In this document: positions 1 to 30,093 of the stretch, piece by piece
How the letters are laid out: each line of letters starts with the position of its first letter
How positions within the stretch are numbered: the stretch's first letter is position 1
Assembly: GCF_963675165.1 (NCBI RefSeq)
Contig: NC_087377.1
Coordinates: 18,001,018 to 18,065,017 of the forward strand
DNA from: Halichondria panicea
Taxonomy: Eukaryota; Porifera; Demospongiae; Suberitida; Halichondriidae
Length of the DNA stretch: 64,000 bases
Reading direction: 5' to 3'
The notes under the pieces: generated by a model
Databases searched by the model: none
The model's input: only the letters and a program-made list of their open reading frames with translations
What the model was told of the DNA's origin: nothing
Translations under genes and position numbers: made by a program

Positions 1-62
1 GGGGGAGGGGAGGGGGTGTGTTTAAGGTAGTACAGCTAGCGAGGAGTTAGTAAGCAAACACA

Positions 63-191
63 TAGTTGGGTGTGGCCGACCTCATCATTAAGAAAGGAGG
101 TTGCGGGTTTCAACATGCTATCAATGAAGTAAGACATTAGGCTTGAAACCCGACCTCCTATCTTAACGGGAGGCCGGGCCACATCCAACTA
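63..191. repeat. MITE-like hairpin element
   Basis: The ends are inverted copies of each other: TAGTTGGGTGTGGCC on the left and GGCCACATCCAACTA on the right. An inner pair, GGTTGCGGGTTTCAA against TTGAAACCCGACC, continues the palindrome. It looks like a short foldback element of about 130 bp. No coding capacity. Confidence 0.6.
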
Positions 192-203
192 GCAAACACA
201 CAA

Positions 204-411
204 TATACCGTATAGCGTGTAATTTTCGTGGGGCAAAATATTTGTGGTGGTTGGAGGTCTGACCACTAATATTTTACCCACGATTGAAGTGACCTTGCCT
301 ACTTTTACCTGCAGTGCAAGCAGCAACCACGAAAATATTACCCACGAAATGTCTCAATATTGCTGAACCACGAATATTTTGTCCCCCGACAATTACCCGC
401 TATACGGTATA
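204..411. repeat. MITE of the TATAGCGGGT terminal-repeat family
   Basis: Terminal inverted repeats of about 39 bp with few mismatches begin TATACCGTATAGCG and end CGCTATACGGTATA. The interior is non-coding. The same ends recur across the window (27257-27526, 60008-60187 and degraded copies near 6235-6420, 7344-7530, 15395-15545, 40830-40950, 58505-58660 and 61350-61520). This marks an abundant non-autonomous DNA-transposon family. Confidence 0.75.
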
Positions 412-469
412 CACAGAGTTAGGGTTTCCTTGTTGTTAAATGCTGTTAGCTACCTATTACTATAATGTT

Positions 470-620
470 TTGTAAGCATCAAACATATGCAACTTTGCGA
501 GGCCATGCAAGGTTGATCAATTCGCAACGCAAAACCAAAACACAATAGTTAGATCACAAAAGTTAATTTTCTCAGTGCTGATTTGGCAAGATTTTTCACC
601 CGCAAAATATTGTAGTGACA
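470..620. repeat. Dispersed repeat with GCATCAAAC and TTAGATC blocks
   Basis: Blocks such as AAGCATCAAACATA, CAATAGTTAGATC and GTGCTGATTTGGC recur near 17190-17320, 18650-18860, 25620-25745, 37430-37530, 39040-39140, 50560-50760 and 57470-57640, in both orientations. It is an interspersed non-coding family, mostly intronic. Confidence 0.5.
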
Positions 621-651
621 CACACACACATACACACAGTTGTAGTCTCAC

Positions 652-3600
652 CTGAGCCTCCATTGCCACCACTGTTATCACCCACTGTGCAACAAGAGAA
701 TAATTATAGTGTAACCAACCGTTTCACACAACAATGCTTCACAGTATACACACACACACACTAGGCCAGGCTTCACAATAGCTTCCAAACTAGGAGTTTA
801 TAGCACACAGTGTATACACTGGACTAGCAGTCTCATGAATCTGCTGCCCTTCTAAGGGGTCTTGATTGTTATTGCAAGAGTCTCATAGCGGCTACCATGC
901 AATCTGCAACTATATCTACCTAGCTGCACCAGGCCACTATTATGTAACAAAGCCTAGCTGGGTAGCTAGCTACTAGTATTATACTCACTGGGAGTTGTAA
1001 ACTGACTGGCAGCCGCAGTACTCCCCAACTGATTCTCTGCTCTGAGCTCAACGTTGTATCGAGTGTTTTCCTCAAGTTCTAACACATCCACTGTGAGGCT
1101 TCTCTCACTAGGCCCAGCAGTGCCATCCCTGACAACAGTTGAACCACTAGTAGCTGCTTGTATAGTGTAGGAGAATTGAACGAGAGGGATATTAATGTTG
1201 TCAGGGTCAGAGTAGGTCCACGAGACAGTTAAGATGCTGCCAGAGATAGTTGCCGTGACGTCAGTAGGTTGAGCAGGACCTCCTACAAAAAAACACAACA
1301 CACAGTTAATACAGAACATGCTCCATAACTAGATTCTCTGCCAAATACTTCACATTTTTCCATACCACACAAACAATCAAACACGACGTGTAATAGCATA
1401 ACATTGATTGTTTGTACTTTTACATTTGCTATCTTAATCCGTTTTATCCTTACACTTGCATTAAAGCCACTTACTGCCAACATGGACGATGAATGATCTT
1501 GACACAGTGACATCTCCATTAGTGGCAGTACAGTCCACCGTGGCTCCATTCTCTCCATTAGTGGCGGAGCTAAATGTTACCAATCCTGTGATGTTGTTTA
1601 CAGAGATTTGCTCAGACACATCTGAGTTGATTGTGAGGGTGGGTGGGGGATTTCCCACGGTAGCACAGTTCAGAGTTCCCCCCATCCCCTCTAACAACAC
1701 ACAGGTGTAGGAGGAGGTGGTGGTCTCAGTGCATACTAGACCAGTGCTGGGTTCAGCAGTGAACATAGGTGGGTCTGTGTGGGGAGGGTGTGTGAGTGGT
1801 GTGTGAGTGTGTGGGGAGGGTGTGTGGGGAGGGTGTGGGGAGGGTGTGTGAGTGGTGTGTGAGTGGTGTGTGAGTGTGTGTGGGGAGGGTGTGTGGGGAG
1901 GGTGTGTGAGTGTGGGGAGGGTATGTGAGTGGTGTGTGAGTGTGTGGGGAGGGTGTGTGGGGAGGGTGTGTGGGGAGGGTGTGTGAGTGGTGTGTGGGGA
2001 GGGTGTGTGGGGGGGTGGGTGGGGAGGGTGTGTGAATGGTGTGTGAGTGGTGTGTGTGTGTGTGTGGGGAGGGTGTGTGTGGGGAGGGTGTGTGGGGAGG
2101 GTGTGTGGGGAGGGTGTGGGGAGGGTGTGTGGGGGGGTGTGTGTGGAGGGGGGGTTATTAAACAATTACTGGTGGTTACATTCTTCATGCTTCAGTGACA
2201 GACTTAACACACTCTGGAATCTATGTACTGCATGACTAAGGCTTCACGGCCATAGCTGTATGGAAGCTAAGCAATACTATACTCACACAACACATTGATG
2301 GTGATATTAAAGTTATCCGGAGTGCTAGTCCCAGCGCTGGTGGTGGAGCTGACAGCGTAGACACCACTGTGGTCTCTATTGATGTTAGTGAACTCGAGAG
2401 TGTTGAAAGTGACAGTAACGCGCTCCCCCAGAGGACCACCATTGAAGGTCCACGTTGTCTCCTGGTTAGTAGGCATGGGGTTGGCTGCAACATCCAGGGT
2501 CACTCTGTACGCACTGCCCTCTATAACATCGTGAGCGGTGTCAACCACTGAATACTGTGGAGGGACTGCATGTGCATGTGTAGGGAACGGATTGGTATAC
2601 ATTATTAATTAGCATGGAGCCAGACCTGTGAAAGTAAACACACATTATAGCTATAGCTGTCTAGTGATGTGGTGCCCAGCATTTTTGAAATTGGTATAGC
2701 TATAATTATATTCAATCAATTCAAGACACCTCTTATAAACTATATAGGCCTATTAGGAAGGTGGTTGTGTTTGTCTAGAGGTGGTTACAGCTGTAATATC
2801 AACCATCACCACCACCGACCAGTGTGGGCACATCACTACCTGCACATTGACTTACACAGCACAGAGATACTTCCAGATGCTTGTTCATCACCGTACTGAC
2901 AGATGACCATACGACCTTCGTCCTCTGGTATTAATGGACCATACGTGTACACCACACGGTCAGTTTGCACGTCTTGGTTGTTTGTCATCAGCTGCTGAGA
3001 GTTGTCAGTGAGTATTATAGTGGAACTAGGTTCAATGTCTCCCACAATACACGTGATGGTGACTATCTCCCCAGCACGACCTACTATCAACACCGGCTCT
3101 ATTACCGGTATTACCGGCTGCTGACCTGCAAAGAGAATTAAGCAAAAGCACAAAATAAGAGCAAGTATGTATATAACTACACGTATTTTGAAAGCAATAG
3201 CATGTATATTGACTAGTTATGTAAGTTGAGATATGCACTTGTGATTTAGCCCTGCATGGCTATTGTTGACAGGAAATGTTACCCCAAACAAGTGTACTTG
3301 TTTAGACTATAACTTGATTAGATCACATGCTTGGGTGTTCCACTCGGTGGCAAGCTACCACGTTGCCATGTTAGGGGCGTGTGTGTATACTAGAGAGAAT
3401 CACCAAATAGAACATCAAAGAATGGGACATATAACCACAACCACCCACAACCAACATGCCACCCACCTACCACCTACCATGCATGAGGTGTTAACAAGAG
3501 CTAAATGGATGTGCTGGTTAGTATCACATGCAGTTTGCAAACAACATTCTAAAATGAAATGAGATTGTTGCTAATTAAGTACACATTGCAGCATTAGGGG

Positions 3601-3737
3601 GCACTACAAAGTAGACACAAGTCTCAGGGTTGTGCATGGTGTACCACAGTGATGACTAACATGCATGCAAATATTATACACACTGTGTACCCACCATAAC
3701 AAAGCACACAGGCTGTTAGTAGTACCAGCAGCTTCAT
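652..3737 (-). CDS. Secreted or receptor-type Ig/fibronectin III protein, 3' part beyond the window
   Basis: Minus-strand gene, incomplete at its 3' end. The start is a short exon at 3695-3737 encoding a signal peptide beginning MKLLVLLTACVL. Then come three Ig-like exons: about 2846-3126 (ITCIVGD to MVICQYGD, the usual Cys pair), about 2289-2565 (WTFNGG to SGVYAVSS, lacking the second Cys) and 1475-1774 (LNCATVG to VDCTATNG). An FN3 exon follows at 989-1282 (PTDVTATISG to YNVELRAENQLG) and a 33-nt Gly/Ser-rich exon at 652-684. One domain per exon and the domain order are typical of cell-surface adhesion molecules or receptor ectodomains. No membrane span or kinase is visible before the gene leaves the window, so soluble or membrane-bound form cannot be decided. 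The intron between two Ig exons holds a GT-rich minisatellite. The domain calls are firm; the orthologue is unknown. Confidence 0.75.
1775..2155. repeat. GT/G-rich minisatellite in an Ig-gene intron
   Basis: About 380 bp made of irregular units such as GTGTGTGGGGAGGGTGTGTG. It abuts the acceptor of the Ig exon at 1475-1774. Long His/Thr/Pro-rich open frames across it are artefacts of the repeat. Confidence 0.85.
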
Positions 3738-3957
3738 CTCTTCAGTGACACACGGAGCAATGCAGTGATGATTATCTGTAGAGAATTCACAATTATAGCA
3801 ACTAGTAATTCAACTACCACCTCCATGTTGTGTATACAAACCATGCAGTTATAATTAGCCACAAGCTCTCATTCACTTCATTTGATGTGACAGGGATAGT
3901 TTAGCATGCATTTTCAGCCTGGAAATATAATTTGATGTCCACTGCATGCACACACTC

Positions 3958-4060
3958 TGGTTATACATACACAATCCAGGGCCTAGGCTATCCATAGATA
4001 CACAATCCAGACCCAGGCTATCCATAGATACACAATCCAGACCCAGGCTATCCATAGATA
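3958..4060. repeat. 30-bp tandem repeat, about 3 copies
   Basis: A unit beginning CACAATCCAGACCCAGGCTA is repeated about three times. It lies in the gap of about 850 bp between the Ig gene and the EF-hand gene, where I see no coding exon. Confidence 0.8.
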
Positions 4061-4593
4061 CCAGCACAGTTTAGAGCAAAGGATAACAACATTGCTATAG
4101 CTAGATCTACAGTGTTGCACAGCTATAGATCTAGATGTATGCAGTGTATGACAATACCTACACAGAGTTGACAGTGTTTCCTTGTGTTGATAAAAGCGAA
4201 GCTCCTCGCGATCGGTGAGTGTGTCTACCAGTTGATTCTTTCTTAGCTTGGCTAGGCTTCTCTATATTATTAAAACTCTGACCACAAAGCTGCTATAAAC
4301 TTTCAAACTGAATTCCAGAGAAAGAGAGGGCGGGGCTGTGCATGGACCGCGGCGTTAGCAGAGGGCAATTCAATTAGGATCATGAATAACATTATACAGT
4401 ATCCATTTCAGGAAACCCTAAAAATTAATGTGTGAAAATAGTCTTGCAAAATGAAATAAAATACTGTACATGAGTAAATACTTGACATGTGCATGTAGCA
4501 ATAATTATTATTAAATCATTTACACAAAACATAAATTAAGAAAGTTCCTCCTACATGATTGTACACTAGTCTATATTAATGGTTGCTATAGTT

Positions 4594-7500
4594 TCACTGC
4601 TGCTCAAAGACGGCACCAATCAGATGATTGTAGTCAACGGTTCCCTTGAGTTGTGGATCCAGTAGCTCGAGGATATGGAACTGGTCGTCTGTGGTTAGCT
4701 CTACCCCACACTGCGCCAGGACCCCCCACAGCTCCCCCACCCCCACACGACCAGTACGCCCACGGTCTACGTCTCGGAACAGGCGACGACTTGTACGCCA
4801 ATTCTTGACCAACTGGGAAGGGAGGGACACATAATAATAAAAGTACTCTTACAGATAAGTATGACAGTTAGTGTGTTGGAGAGACAGGGAGCTATATAAA
4901 ATGAGTTTACTAGTGGCTTGGACACATTAGAGCATCTTTTAACGGCCATAACTTTAGTTTCGTTGGTCCAATAACGTTAATTTTATTATTTTCTGAAAGC
5001 TTAGGAAGAGGCCTTTCAGATAATGTGTAAAATATAACATTTCGTTGGGGCCTTAATTTGACATTTTTCGGCTTTGGACCATGGGCTATAATCCATGGTA
5101 CAGCCAAATTGCCACATAATGTTATCTCTCAGATAATTATGATTTTGATATAGACGATCAAAACTAAAGTTACAGAGCCAACTCTAGTACCCTCAAGATG
5201 TAAACACACGCTCTGATGTTATTACAAACATTGGCATAAACAAAATGCCAAAAATGCCAAACATTTCAGCTGACATAGATACATGGAACTAGCTGTAGCT
5301 ATATTGAATGTTGTGTACCTGTCTCTGTAGATGGACTTTGACCCCCGATAAGCCATAAGGTGGGCGGGCTGAAAGCACAGATGGTGCGTGGGTGTCAGTG
5401 AGGCTGGGAGTGGGCGGTTTATGTGCCATCACAGAGCTCATGTTGCTGCCATGACGATACGGATTGTGTCGTGGTTTAGAGAGAAGGCGATGATATGAAA
5501 CAGTATCTCCTAGTCTCTCGTGTAGCAGTTGAAGCTTATCTCTGGAGAGATCAGGGCACACGCTAGACACACACTCCTACAAGGGGGGGAGGGTAAATAT
5601 CAATAATAAATAATCTCAATAATTATTATGATGTTTGTATAGTACAGTATACGTGTGATGACACTATTATATAGTACAGCTAGCTAGTTACCAGGAAGGT
5701 GTGTGTTGGTAGTGTGCCAGTGTTGAGTGGATCATGAGGGGTCAGTTGTTTGAGCAATGGGGACTGGTGTAGCCGGAGGGTGGAGAGGATAGACTCTGCC
5801 ACCATGTCCTCATCTCTGTGCAGGTTCTTAGAGAGCATGAAATGGTGATCATCAGTCAAGTGGGGCCTCCCTGTAGGAGCACACAATACTACATAATTAT
5901 CATAATTATATATACATACATGTACAGTGTAACAGTGATACTATTGTAGTTGCTTTTCAATTTATCAGCTCATTAATTTTGTTGGAGTCTACGGGACCAT
6001 GAGGTAATAGAGTCACACTATACACGCAATGCTATACTATAGGCAAGGCACTGAACAGTGGCTATAATAGCACACGGGTACAGTGTACACTGCAATTGTA
6101 TGTGTGTACAGTCAACAACAGTGAAGCTAGATGCACACTCTATAATTATGATAGAGCTACAATGCTCCTGACTTAAAAGGTGGTGACATTCTATAGTACA
6201 TAAATGGATTGTATCTATTGTAATACATGAGTGTCGTATGGCGGGTAATTCAGGGTAAAAATTCATTCAACTCGAAACGGTGATTTTTATGAGTAAAAAT
6301 TTCGTTTGACTTAATGCATTGCATGTGATCCGGTAAGCCACGCCTAGGTTTTCAGCTTGCCACACACGAAAATAACGAATATTTTACCCCACGAAAATAA
6401 CCCACTATATACGGTATATGCATTATACACACGTTCTGCTGAGGATGGTTTGTCAGTGAAGTGCCTCATGAACTCCTGGAACTGGACAGTGTTGTCTCTG
6501 TTCCTGAGCAGTGATCTCCACACAACCTCCAGCTCACACTGGGAGCAGCACACACCAAACCTGCACAGGCAATCATGTGGTATGTTTGAAAGCCAGAGTA
6601 GATATTTACTCTTGATCAAAGATATACATGGGATATGCCAAAATCCACAATTCTTCTTCTATTTGTAGGGTTCGAGCAGAACTAAATCTGAGGTAATTAC
6701 TATCACGTGGTTTGCTTACAGTAGATCAAAGATTTGGGATGAGTCAAATTCTACGAATGAAAACTTGTACAATTATTACTCTATTTCAGGACGACCATTA
6801 TAGCCCGGCCTTCTCTCACCTCTCCAGCAGCTCAGTGGTCATGGCTAGTGTTAGCCTCCCGGTGTTACCAGGGTCCAAGCTATGGAACACTTGAGTCACT
6901 TCAGCACCTTTACTGCTCACTATGTCATGAAGACACTGCATCAACTGCATGGGAAATGTTATGTCATTCTACAGCATTGTATTTTTATTCGACAGTATTT
7001 GCTTCACCATTATTATTGCTTCGAGTGGTACAAGCAATAATAAAATAAAAAGCACACTAAATATTTTAATACCATAGTTTTCAGTTTTTTAATCACCTGT
7101 CCTGGTTCTTTGTGGGGGGTAATCACAGTGGGGGGTCTGATGGATGAGGGGGCGTGCTCAAACAGCGCCAAGAACTTTGGATAGGGTACCCAATTGTTGT
7201 CAGACAATTTCTCCGCAATGCTCTCAATGTCATCAGGATTGTCACTACCGTCGGCATGGCTGTACAAGACTGACAGGAATACATCCCTCGGCACGTAGCC
7301 ACGCCCTCTTCTGTCATGTGACCTGTTTAGGGTGGCGGGTACATCGTATATAGCGGGTTATATTCGTATGGTGGACATTTTCGTATTCAGGGGATTAATC
7401 CGAAAATTAAAACTGTGAAACTATAATGTGCAAATAAGGTTCTATGTACGTTCAACCATTCTGAGCTGTACGAATATTTAGAATATGAAATATTATTTTA

Positions 7501-10500
7501 AGTGTTCATACAAACCTGCTATACAGTAATTATGCGTGTGGGCGTGTGTGTGTGGGGGGGGCTCACTTGAAAGCAGCGAGTATTTTGAGGAACTGTGAGT
7601 TGAGTACAGTGATGAGTCTAGTCTCTGCATCTCCCATCGAGGTGCAGGCTCTCTTAGGCTCATCAACATGAAACCTAGTCAAGGAGGTATCTACTTTTAC
7701 GCATTATGAGTACATCCAGTAAGTTATCATGATCAGGGATAGGCCCACACTGCATGGTTATATGAAATTATTGTCAAAAATGGCCATCTCTTTAGGCCTA
7801 GTTATAGGCTATAAAAAAGGATTTTTGTGATTTGAAACAGCCACTACTACTTTGAAATCACTGTACCAATGGTTGTGTATTGTGTTCAAACCTTTGTTGT
7901 TTGTCTGTGAGCTTCGAGTGGATGATGCCTGACTTGCTGCGTAGCGTGAAGTGTGTTAGTACCACGGTATAGTCGACCAGCCCGCCCTCCTTGTAACCTA
8001 GCGACTGACACAGCTCAGTGAGTTGGGCGGGGGTTACAGGAATACCAAATGATCTCAGGACAGCTCTCAATTGATCAGGGATGAGCTGCAATGCAGGGAG
8101 CATGTAGGCATCATTAATCAGAGAATACAATACAAGTGAGGATATATTCTTTCTTCTAAGAAAGAGTGCATGGACATTGACGTAGGAAGGGGCTCCTCAA
8201 TATTTCTAGGCTATTAAGTAGAGAAGACTTATCCAAGCTGCTATGTAGATAGTCGTACTCTTTTTCTATTCAAAAAAACTAGATCCCCCCCCCATTAAAA
8301 TTGCTTCCTACGCCACTATGGGGGATAGAATGATATACCTTGCCTGTGTGGTAGGTGTCATGTGACATACCTTGCCTGTGTGGTGGGTGTCTAGTTGTTT
8401 GCATTTCTCCAGCACTTGACCTGTGACCTGACTGATGTTGGCCTCTCCCCTGCAGGTAACCATGGCAATAGTAAAATGACACTAGAAATAATATCACTAA
8501 TTATCACTGATAAGTGCTTTTTCATCAAAAACAAAAGATTTTGGCCACAAAAAAGCATGCTATAATCTTCAGATGATGCTCTTACAACACGACCATATAA
8601 AACCTTAGAAGAACAGTAGCCTCGATCCCAGCCCCTCTCACTAGAGGGCCTGGTAATCACGTTTGTGCATGGGTGGATTTAATAGTAAATTTGTTAGTAA
8701 AACTCTTTGTAATTTATCAATTAACCCACGTGGTTGATTAAACCATAGATAAAAGAGAGAAATCTCTTTTTTCTCTCTTTTATCTATGATTAAACTATTA
8801 GTGGGGGGTCAAGAGAGAGAAATCGCCATCACAACTCAAGGCTCATACAAGGAGCACTGATCTTACTGAGATGGCATCAAACAAGCGTCTGGAAGCAAAG
8901 TAGACTTGCCAGAGCCGGTAGGTACTGACAGAAAAACGCCCACCACTCTACCACACTGAGTACAAAAAAGACAAAACCTGACTTTTCAACACTGGAGAGA
9001 GCGTGAGCAAGAGCAGAAGAGAAGTAGAAGCCATTACAACAAAACTAGTCACTAATCTAGGCCATAAATGTTGTAAGTAGCTGTGTTATTTTATTAAAAC
9101 TGCTATGATTTGTGCAGTGACTCATTTTAAATATACAATAATTATACTGATTAATTTACTAAGATATCTCGACCCCTAAGATTCAATGAGACGAGACAGT
9201 GTATACCAGGCTGTCTTTCTCAATTGAGGGCGGCCTGGAATCGAGGCTAGAAGAATAGGTGCATTTCATAACTTTGTTTTTATTTAGTGGGCCTCACCCA
9301 TAAGGGAGAATATTGGCCTTCCAAAAATTTTGTTTTATAATAGTTTACACAAATTTAAGTAGTCAAGCTGTGCAAGGGGCACCCTTTTATAACATGACAT
9401 GGTACAAGCTTATTGTGGTTAATAAACTATGCATGTATAGACACTGATGAATAATATTATTTAGCAACCTCCAAATTGGCAGACTTGATACTAACTTGTA
9501 ACATGCGAACGGCTAATTACAATTAAATACAGGTAACCATGACGACATTAGAAATATAATTATCACTAGTCATGCCTTTCCATCAAAAACGAAAGATTTT
9601 GGCCCAAAACGCACTTGTTAATGTAACGCACTTGTATGTAAAAGCACGCCATTCAATAGTCCCTACCTTAGTGAAAGGAAGGTGGTGCGTGGGCGGGATG
9701 TGTGAGGGCGTGAGTGGGCGGTGGAGCCAGGGACACAGGAGATGAAGTTGTTGAAAGTGATACTCTTGAAAGTGCTCAGTCCAAGTCTACAGCAACACAA
9801 CACACACTGTGTATTAATAATCCTAATATCTGTTGATCTATCTATACATAATTATGGTAGCTACAGTAGCAATTCTAATACTAGCAAAGCTCCTTTTCTT
9901 GTCAGTTTGCAAAAAATTAATACCCGTATTCTCAAGTATATCTATTATACAGTTCTACTGCCACTTCACTCACTGGTTCAAGAGATGGTTGAATTGCTTC
10001 CTGGTTAGACTGGTGAGATAGTTACAGAGGACGTGGTAGAGGGCCTCACGTGAGATGCGCTCCTCTCCCTTGGCATTGGAGGCCCTGAAGGCTTGTCTGA
10101 GCAGCACAGAGCCACCGCCGCCATTAGTCAACTTGTGCAGCAGAGACTGCAATACATCAACCTGTATGTATGCACATGAAATATCATGCAGAGAAAGGAG
10201 GATAGAATAGCAGGAATTAAAAAATGTGATTCAACTGTTGCATGTACTTACAGCTGTAGGTATATAATAATGATGGTATTGTCCGGGTCTGTATAGTGTC
10301 GCGGAAGCCAGACCCAAACATAGGAATGAAACGTCTGGGGATTGCAAGACTACTAGTAGTAGGTAGGATTGCTTTGTTTTCTCACCTGCCGTTTCCTACT
10401 GGATGACTCGGGACATGATCTTGGTCGTTGTCTGCTCTCCCTGGAGACTACAGTGAGGTCAGCCCCGGGGTCAGTGGTGAGGCAGGACCTACGAGGCAGC

Positions 10501-10514
10501 GGTGGTAGAGCCAT
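4594..10514 (-). CDS. Multi-EF-hand calcium-binding protein, EFCAB6-like
   Basis: About a dozen minus-strand exons. The likely start is at 10514 (MALPPLPRRSC), because upstream frames are interrupted. Readable exons lie near 9990-10160, 9668-9787, 8384-8455, 7890-8110, 7565-7690, 7095-7325, 6786-6900, 6435-6560, 5695-5875, 5320-5575 and 4594-4815. Degenerate EF-hand pairs recur: LRQAFRASNAKGEERISREA, then FKSITFNNFISCV; SLDPGNTGRLTLAMTTELL, then NTVQFQEFMRHF; FRDVDRGRTGRVGVGELWGV, then KGTVDYNHLIGAV. This tandem arrangement of partly degenerate EF-hands resembles EFCAB6 (DJ-1-binding protein) and similar ciliary EF-hand proteins, but the product would be well under half the human length. The last hands have several acidic loop residues; others look unable to bind calcium. 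The gene is divergent from SIDT. The EF-hand class is firm; EFCAB6 identity is tentative. Confidence 0.6.
4925..5205. repeat. Foldback repeat with CCATAACTTTAGTT ends
   Basis: It carries GGCCATAACTTTAGTTTCGT on one side and AAAACTAAAGTTACAGAGCC on the other, with AAAGCTTAG and TTTTTCGGC internal blocks. The same palindromic element recurs at 13620-13925, 22810-23035, 27150-27660, 28140-28400, 39880-40370, 57080-57430 and 61900-62310. It is intronic here. Confidence 0.65.
8620..9252. repeat. Element bounded by inverted TAGCCTCGATCCCAG / CTGGAATCGAGGCTA ends
   Basis: The outer ends match the termini of the perfect hairpin at 32143-32247 and of the element at 46727-46823. About 600 bp of non-coding DNA lies between. 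It sits in an intron of the EF-hand gene. It could be one element or two facing copies. Confidence 0.45.
8745..8787. repeat. Perfect 18-bp inverted repeat
   Basis: Left arm ATAGATAAAAGAGAGAAA at 8745-8762 pairs with TTTCTCTCTTTTATCTAT at 8770-8787. Both arms are flanked by GATTAAAC direct repeats. Confidence 0.8.
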
Positions 10515-10851
10515 GAGTGCAGTCAGAGGTGACACACAACTCTTCACACCAACACATTGTTCCCATAGATACCTCCATTAGCACTTTCCTCTGGCTCTAG
10601 CCGGTATAGTAACTGAGCCACTTACTCTGCTTAGCTGGCCATGTGTGTGTGGGTAATGGTCGTTAACTCAATCTGTGTTATGGGGTAATGGTCGTTAACT
10701 CAATCTGCTTATGCCTTATGGGTAATGATCATTAACTCTGGATTTGAATCTGCAATAATATTATGTCTAATGGGGGGCGTGTCTGCTGGTCGCCATGCTG
10801 CGAAGCTGAGCTTTTGGAAGAAAGCTAGCTAGCTACCTTCCTGGAGGACCT
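10515..10851. promoter_or_regulatory. Divergent promoter region, EF-hand gene and SIDT
   Basis: Only about 340 bp separate the proposed start codons of two divergent genes. It contains two near copies of GGGTAATGGTCGTTAACTCA (10650-10740). No clear TATA box was seen. Confidence 0.5.
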
Positions 10852-27998
<17,147 letters not shown>

Positions 27999-28139
27999 AC
28001 ACTCGGACATTGTATAGGAGTTATATAATTATTATAGCTAATTATAGACATGCAAAAACTGATTTGTTATTAATTAACGTTTTTATCTTATATTTATCGT
28101 GTGCTGACAGTGTTGTAATTACAACGCAACATTAAGACT

Positions 28140-28400
28140 TACTTCCCTTCATGCAATCTTTTCCAGAAAAAATTGAAATTGGGTCACCAGAACTAAAGTT
28201 ATGACATATATACTGTTGTAAACTAATCGTTAATCGAGCATGTATATACACTGCATGTGTCCTAATAATAAAATTATTGCACAAAAACAGTCATAACTTT
28301 ATTTCTGGCGACCCAATTCTGATTTTCTGAAAGATATCTTTTTAATGATGTGTTCAACTCTCATTGCAACGTTGTTTAAATTATGACCACATGTACCATT
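28140..28400. repeat. Foldback-family fragment downstream of SIDT
   Basis: AGAACTAAAGTTATGAC near 28190 and GTCATAACTTTATTTCTGGC near 28290 form inverted arms. A diverged copy of the right part lies at about 31930-32110, as part of the larger duplication. A C-homopolymer follows at 28478-28497. Confidence 0.55.
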
Positions 28401-28953
28401 TTCCCCTATAATATTGTGATTGTCAGTACATGTACAGTACTACACTAAATACACATGCACACAATCCTTAATTTACCCCCCCCCCCCCCCCCCCCCATAT
28501 GGGGAAACAAGTGAGGCCATACTGAGCAATTGTGTTATCAGTTTAGTATACTGTTGGATTTACAGTATGCATGGTTTTTCTCTCCCTAACTGATTACCCA
28601 TTCCACTATAATTATCAGTATAACAATTGTTTACTGTCATCACAAACCCACCACCTTATGTTGCCATGGAAACATTTTTGGATATAATACTTTGTAGCTT
28701 ATCATGCACTGCCACATTGGTATCAGCACGTTTTCTTAGAATTCTAATCATAAAATATCAACATTTGTGATTGATAATCTACTCTCTCTAGCTACTGAAT
28801 GCACTGTACAGCCAAGAGTAGCTACTCTTGCTATTCATTCCTTATTGGAGTTTTTGTCAACTGTTCAAACTTTTCTAAACTACCGTACTCATAATCATGC
28901 AGCTGGAATTGTTCCACTAGCTACAACTCTACTATGACTGTGTGTTCACATGT

Positions 28954-29674
28954 TCAGCCCTTAATCAATGGAGCCATCTTTTGAACTAGCTGGAAAAGCT
29001 CTTTCAGTTGCTCTTGTGTTAGAAGGGTTTTCCCCAGTTGATCAGCGGCTGCAAAAAGCAAATCATCCACTAGTATGTCCTTAGCATTGTCTTGTTGAAT
29101 AGCCTGATGATTTCCAAGGAGGCTATCGAGCTCTGAGATGTCCATGGCTAGATTTTTGATTGTTCCACCCATTGCTCCATCCATTTCTCCACTAACTGCA
29201 CCGTCAGCAACACTGCCTGCTACTTTACCCGTGATCTTCTTGGGTCCTTGAGCATCAGCTAGTTCTTGAAGGGAAATTTCGTCGAGTCCTTTGCTACCAC
29301 CAGCTCCTATTGCAGCACCTACAATACCACCACCAGCTAGTATCAATGCTGCTATTATTGTAGCAATGCTGAGAGGATCAAGTTGAGCCTTAGCTTGCTG
29401 CTCTTCCTGTGCATTAGCTGTACCCTTCCTGGTAGGAAAGGAGGGCCATGTAAAGGAGGGCCATACCGAGGGTGAAGGGAAGAGACTAGTATTGATCAAT
29501 CCTAGCAATTCATCGAGGTCAATCTTCTCAGCTTCAGCATTTTGTTTCTCTGATCATGGGAGAATAGGATAGAGTGATTAGTGTGTACAATAGATTACTG
29601 AGAGAGAGTTGCTCACCAACTGGCATGGCCAGGGAGAGTCCAATCAACACGAGGAATACAGCCAAACACTTCAT
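28954..29674 (-). CDS. Secreted protein family copy F, downstream of SIDT
   Basis: Exons 29617-29674 (signal peptide) and 28954-29549 give 217 residues in one frame, the shortest copy that reads through. Order: EKQNAEAEKIDLDELLGLIN, WPSFTWPSFPTRKGTANAQ, hydrophobic ATIIAALILAGGGIVGAAIG, a LADAQ spacer, a KKITGKVAGSVADGAVSG segment homologous to the cationic helix of copy C, the acidic DISELDSLLGNHQAIQQ block, and LTQEQLKELFQLVQKMAPL. Its TATA motif differs from A-E. It lies outside SIDT, in the duplicated zone. Confidence 0.7.
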
Positions 29675-29958
29675 TGTCAGTAGCTGCTACAACAGATCCT
29701 TTGAGCTTCTCTCACTACAGAGCCTCTCTTTAAATACTGTACCCCTCACATGACCTACATTCTCCCAGGCTCCTCCTCGGGCCCTCTTGGTATTTTGCTA
29801 TAAGTGGCTCCATGTGTATATAGCTGATAGTCGATTAGTTACTACAGTGAGATTGTAGAGGAGGTGGGACATCCCGCAGGTAGGGTATGACATTCCTTAT
29901 TATAGTTTCGTTAAAATTCAATAGAGTTTACCTGCGGCCACGCCACACTGCCACTATA

Positions 29959-30093
29959 GTTAGACACTGTTTAGGAAGTTTCTTCATGATTTAGAAGCCC
30001 AAAGGACTGGTTGTAGTATCCCAAACGCAGTGAGGGTTCTACTAGCCCTGAGGACTTCTAAATCATGTGGAAACTTCCTAAACAGTGTCTAAC
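29959..30093. repeat. MITE with GTTAGACACTGTTTAGGAAG ends
   Basis: Terminal inverted repeats of about 39 bp with two or three mismatches: GTTAGACACTGTTTAGGAAG and CTTCCTAAACAGTGTCTAAC, continuing into CATGATTTAGAAG / CTTCTAAATCATG. Total 135 bp. Confidence 0.85.

Noticed and set aside
85-175. tRNA-like GGGTTTCAA segment
   Set aside because: The sequence is explained by the arms of a hairpin element; no cloverleaf could be drawn.
1461-2198. Long His/Pro/Thr-rich or Cys/Gly/Val-rich ORFs
   Set aside because: They translate a GT-rich minisatellite between two Ig exons; no splice or homology support.
3263-3562. 99-residue plus-strand ORF
   Set aside because: Lies in an intron of the Ig gene; no homology, no signal, composition like non-coding DNA.
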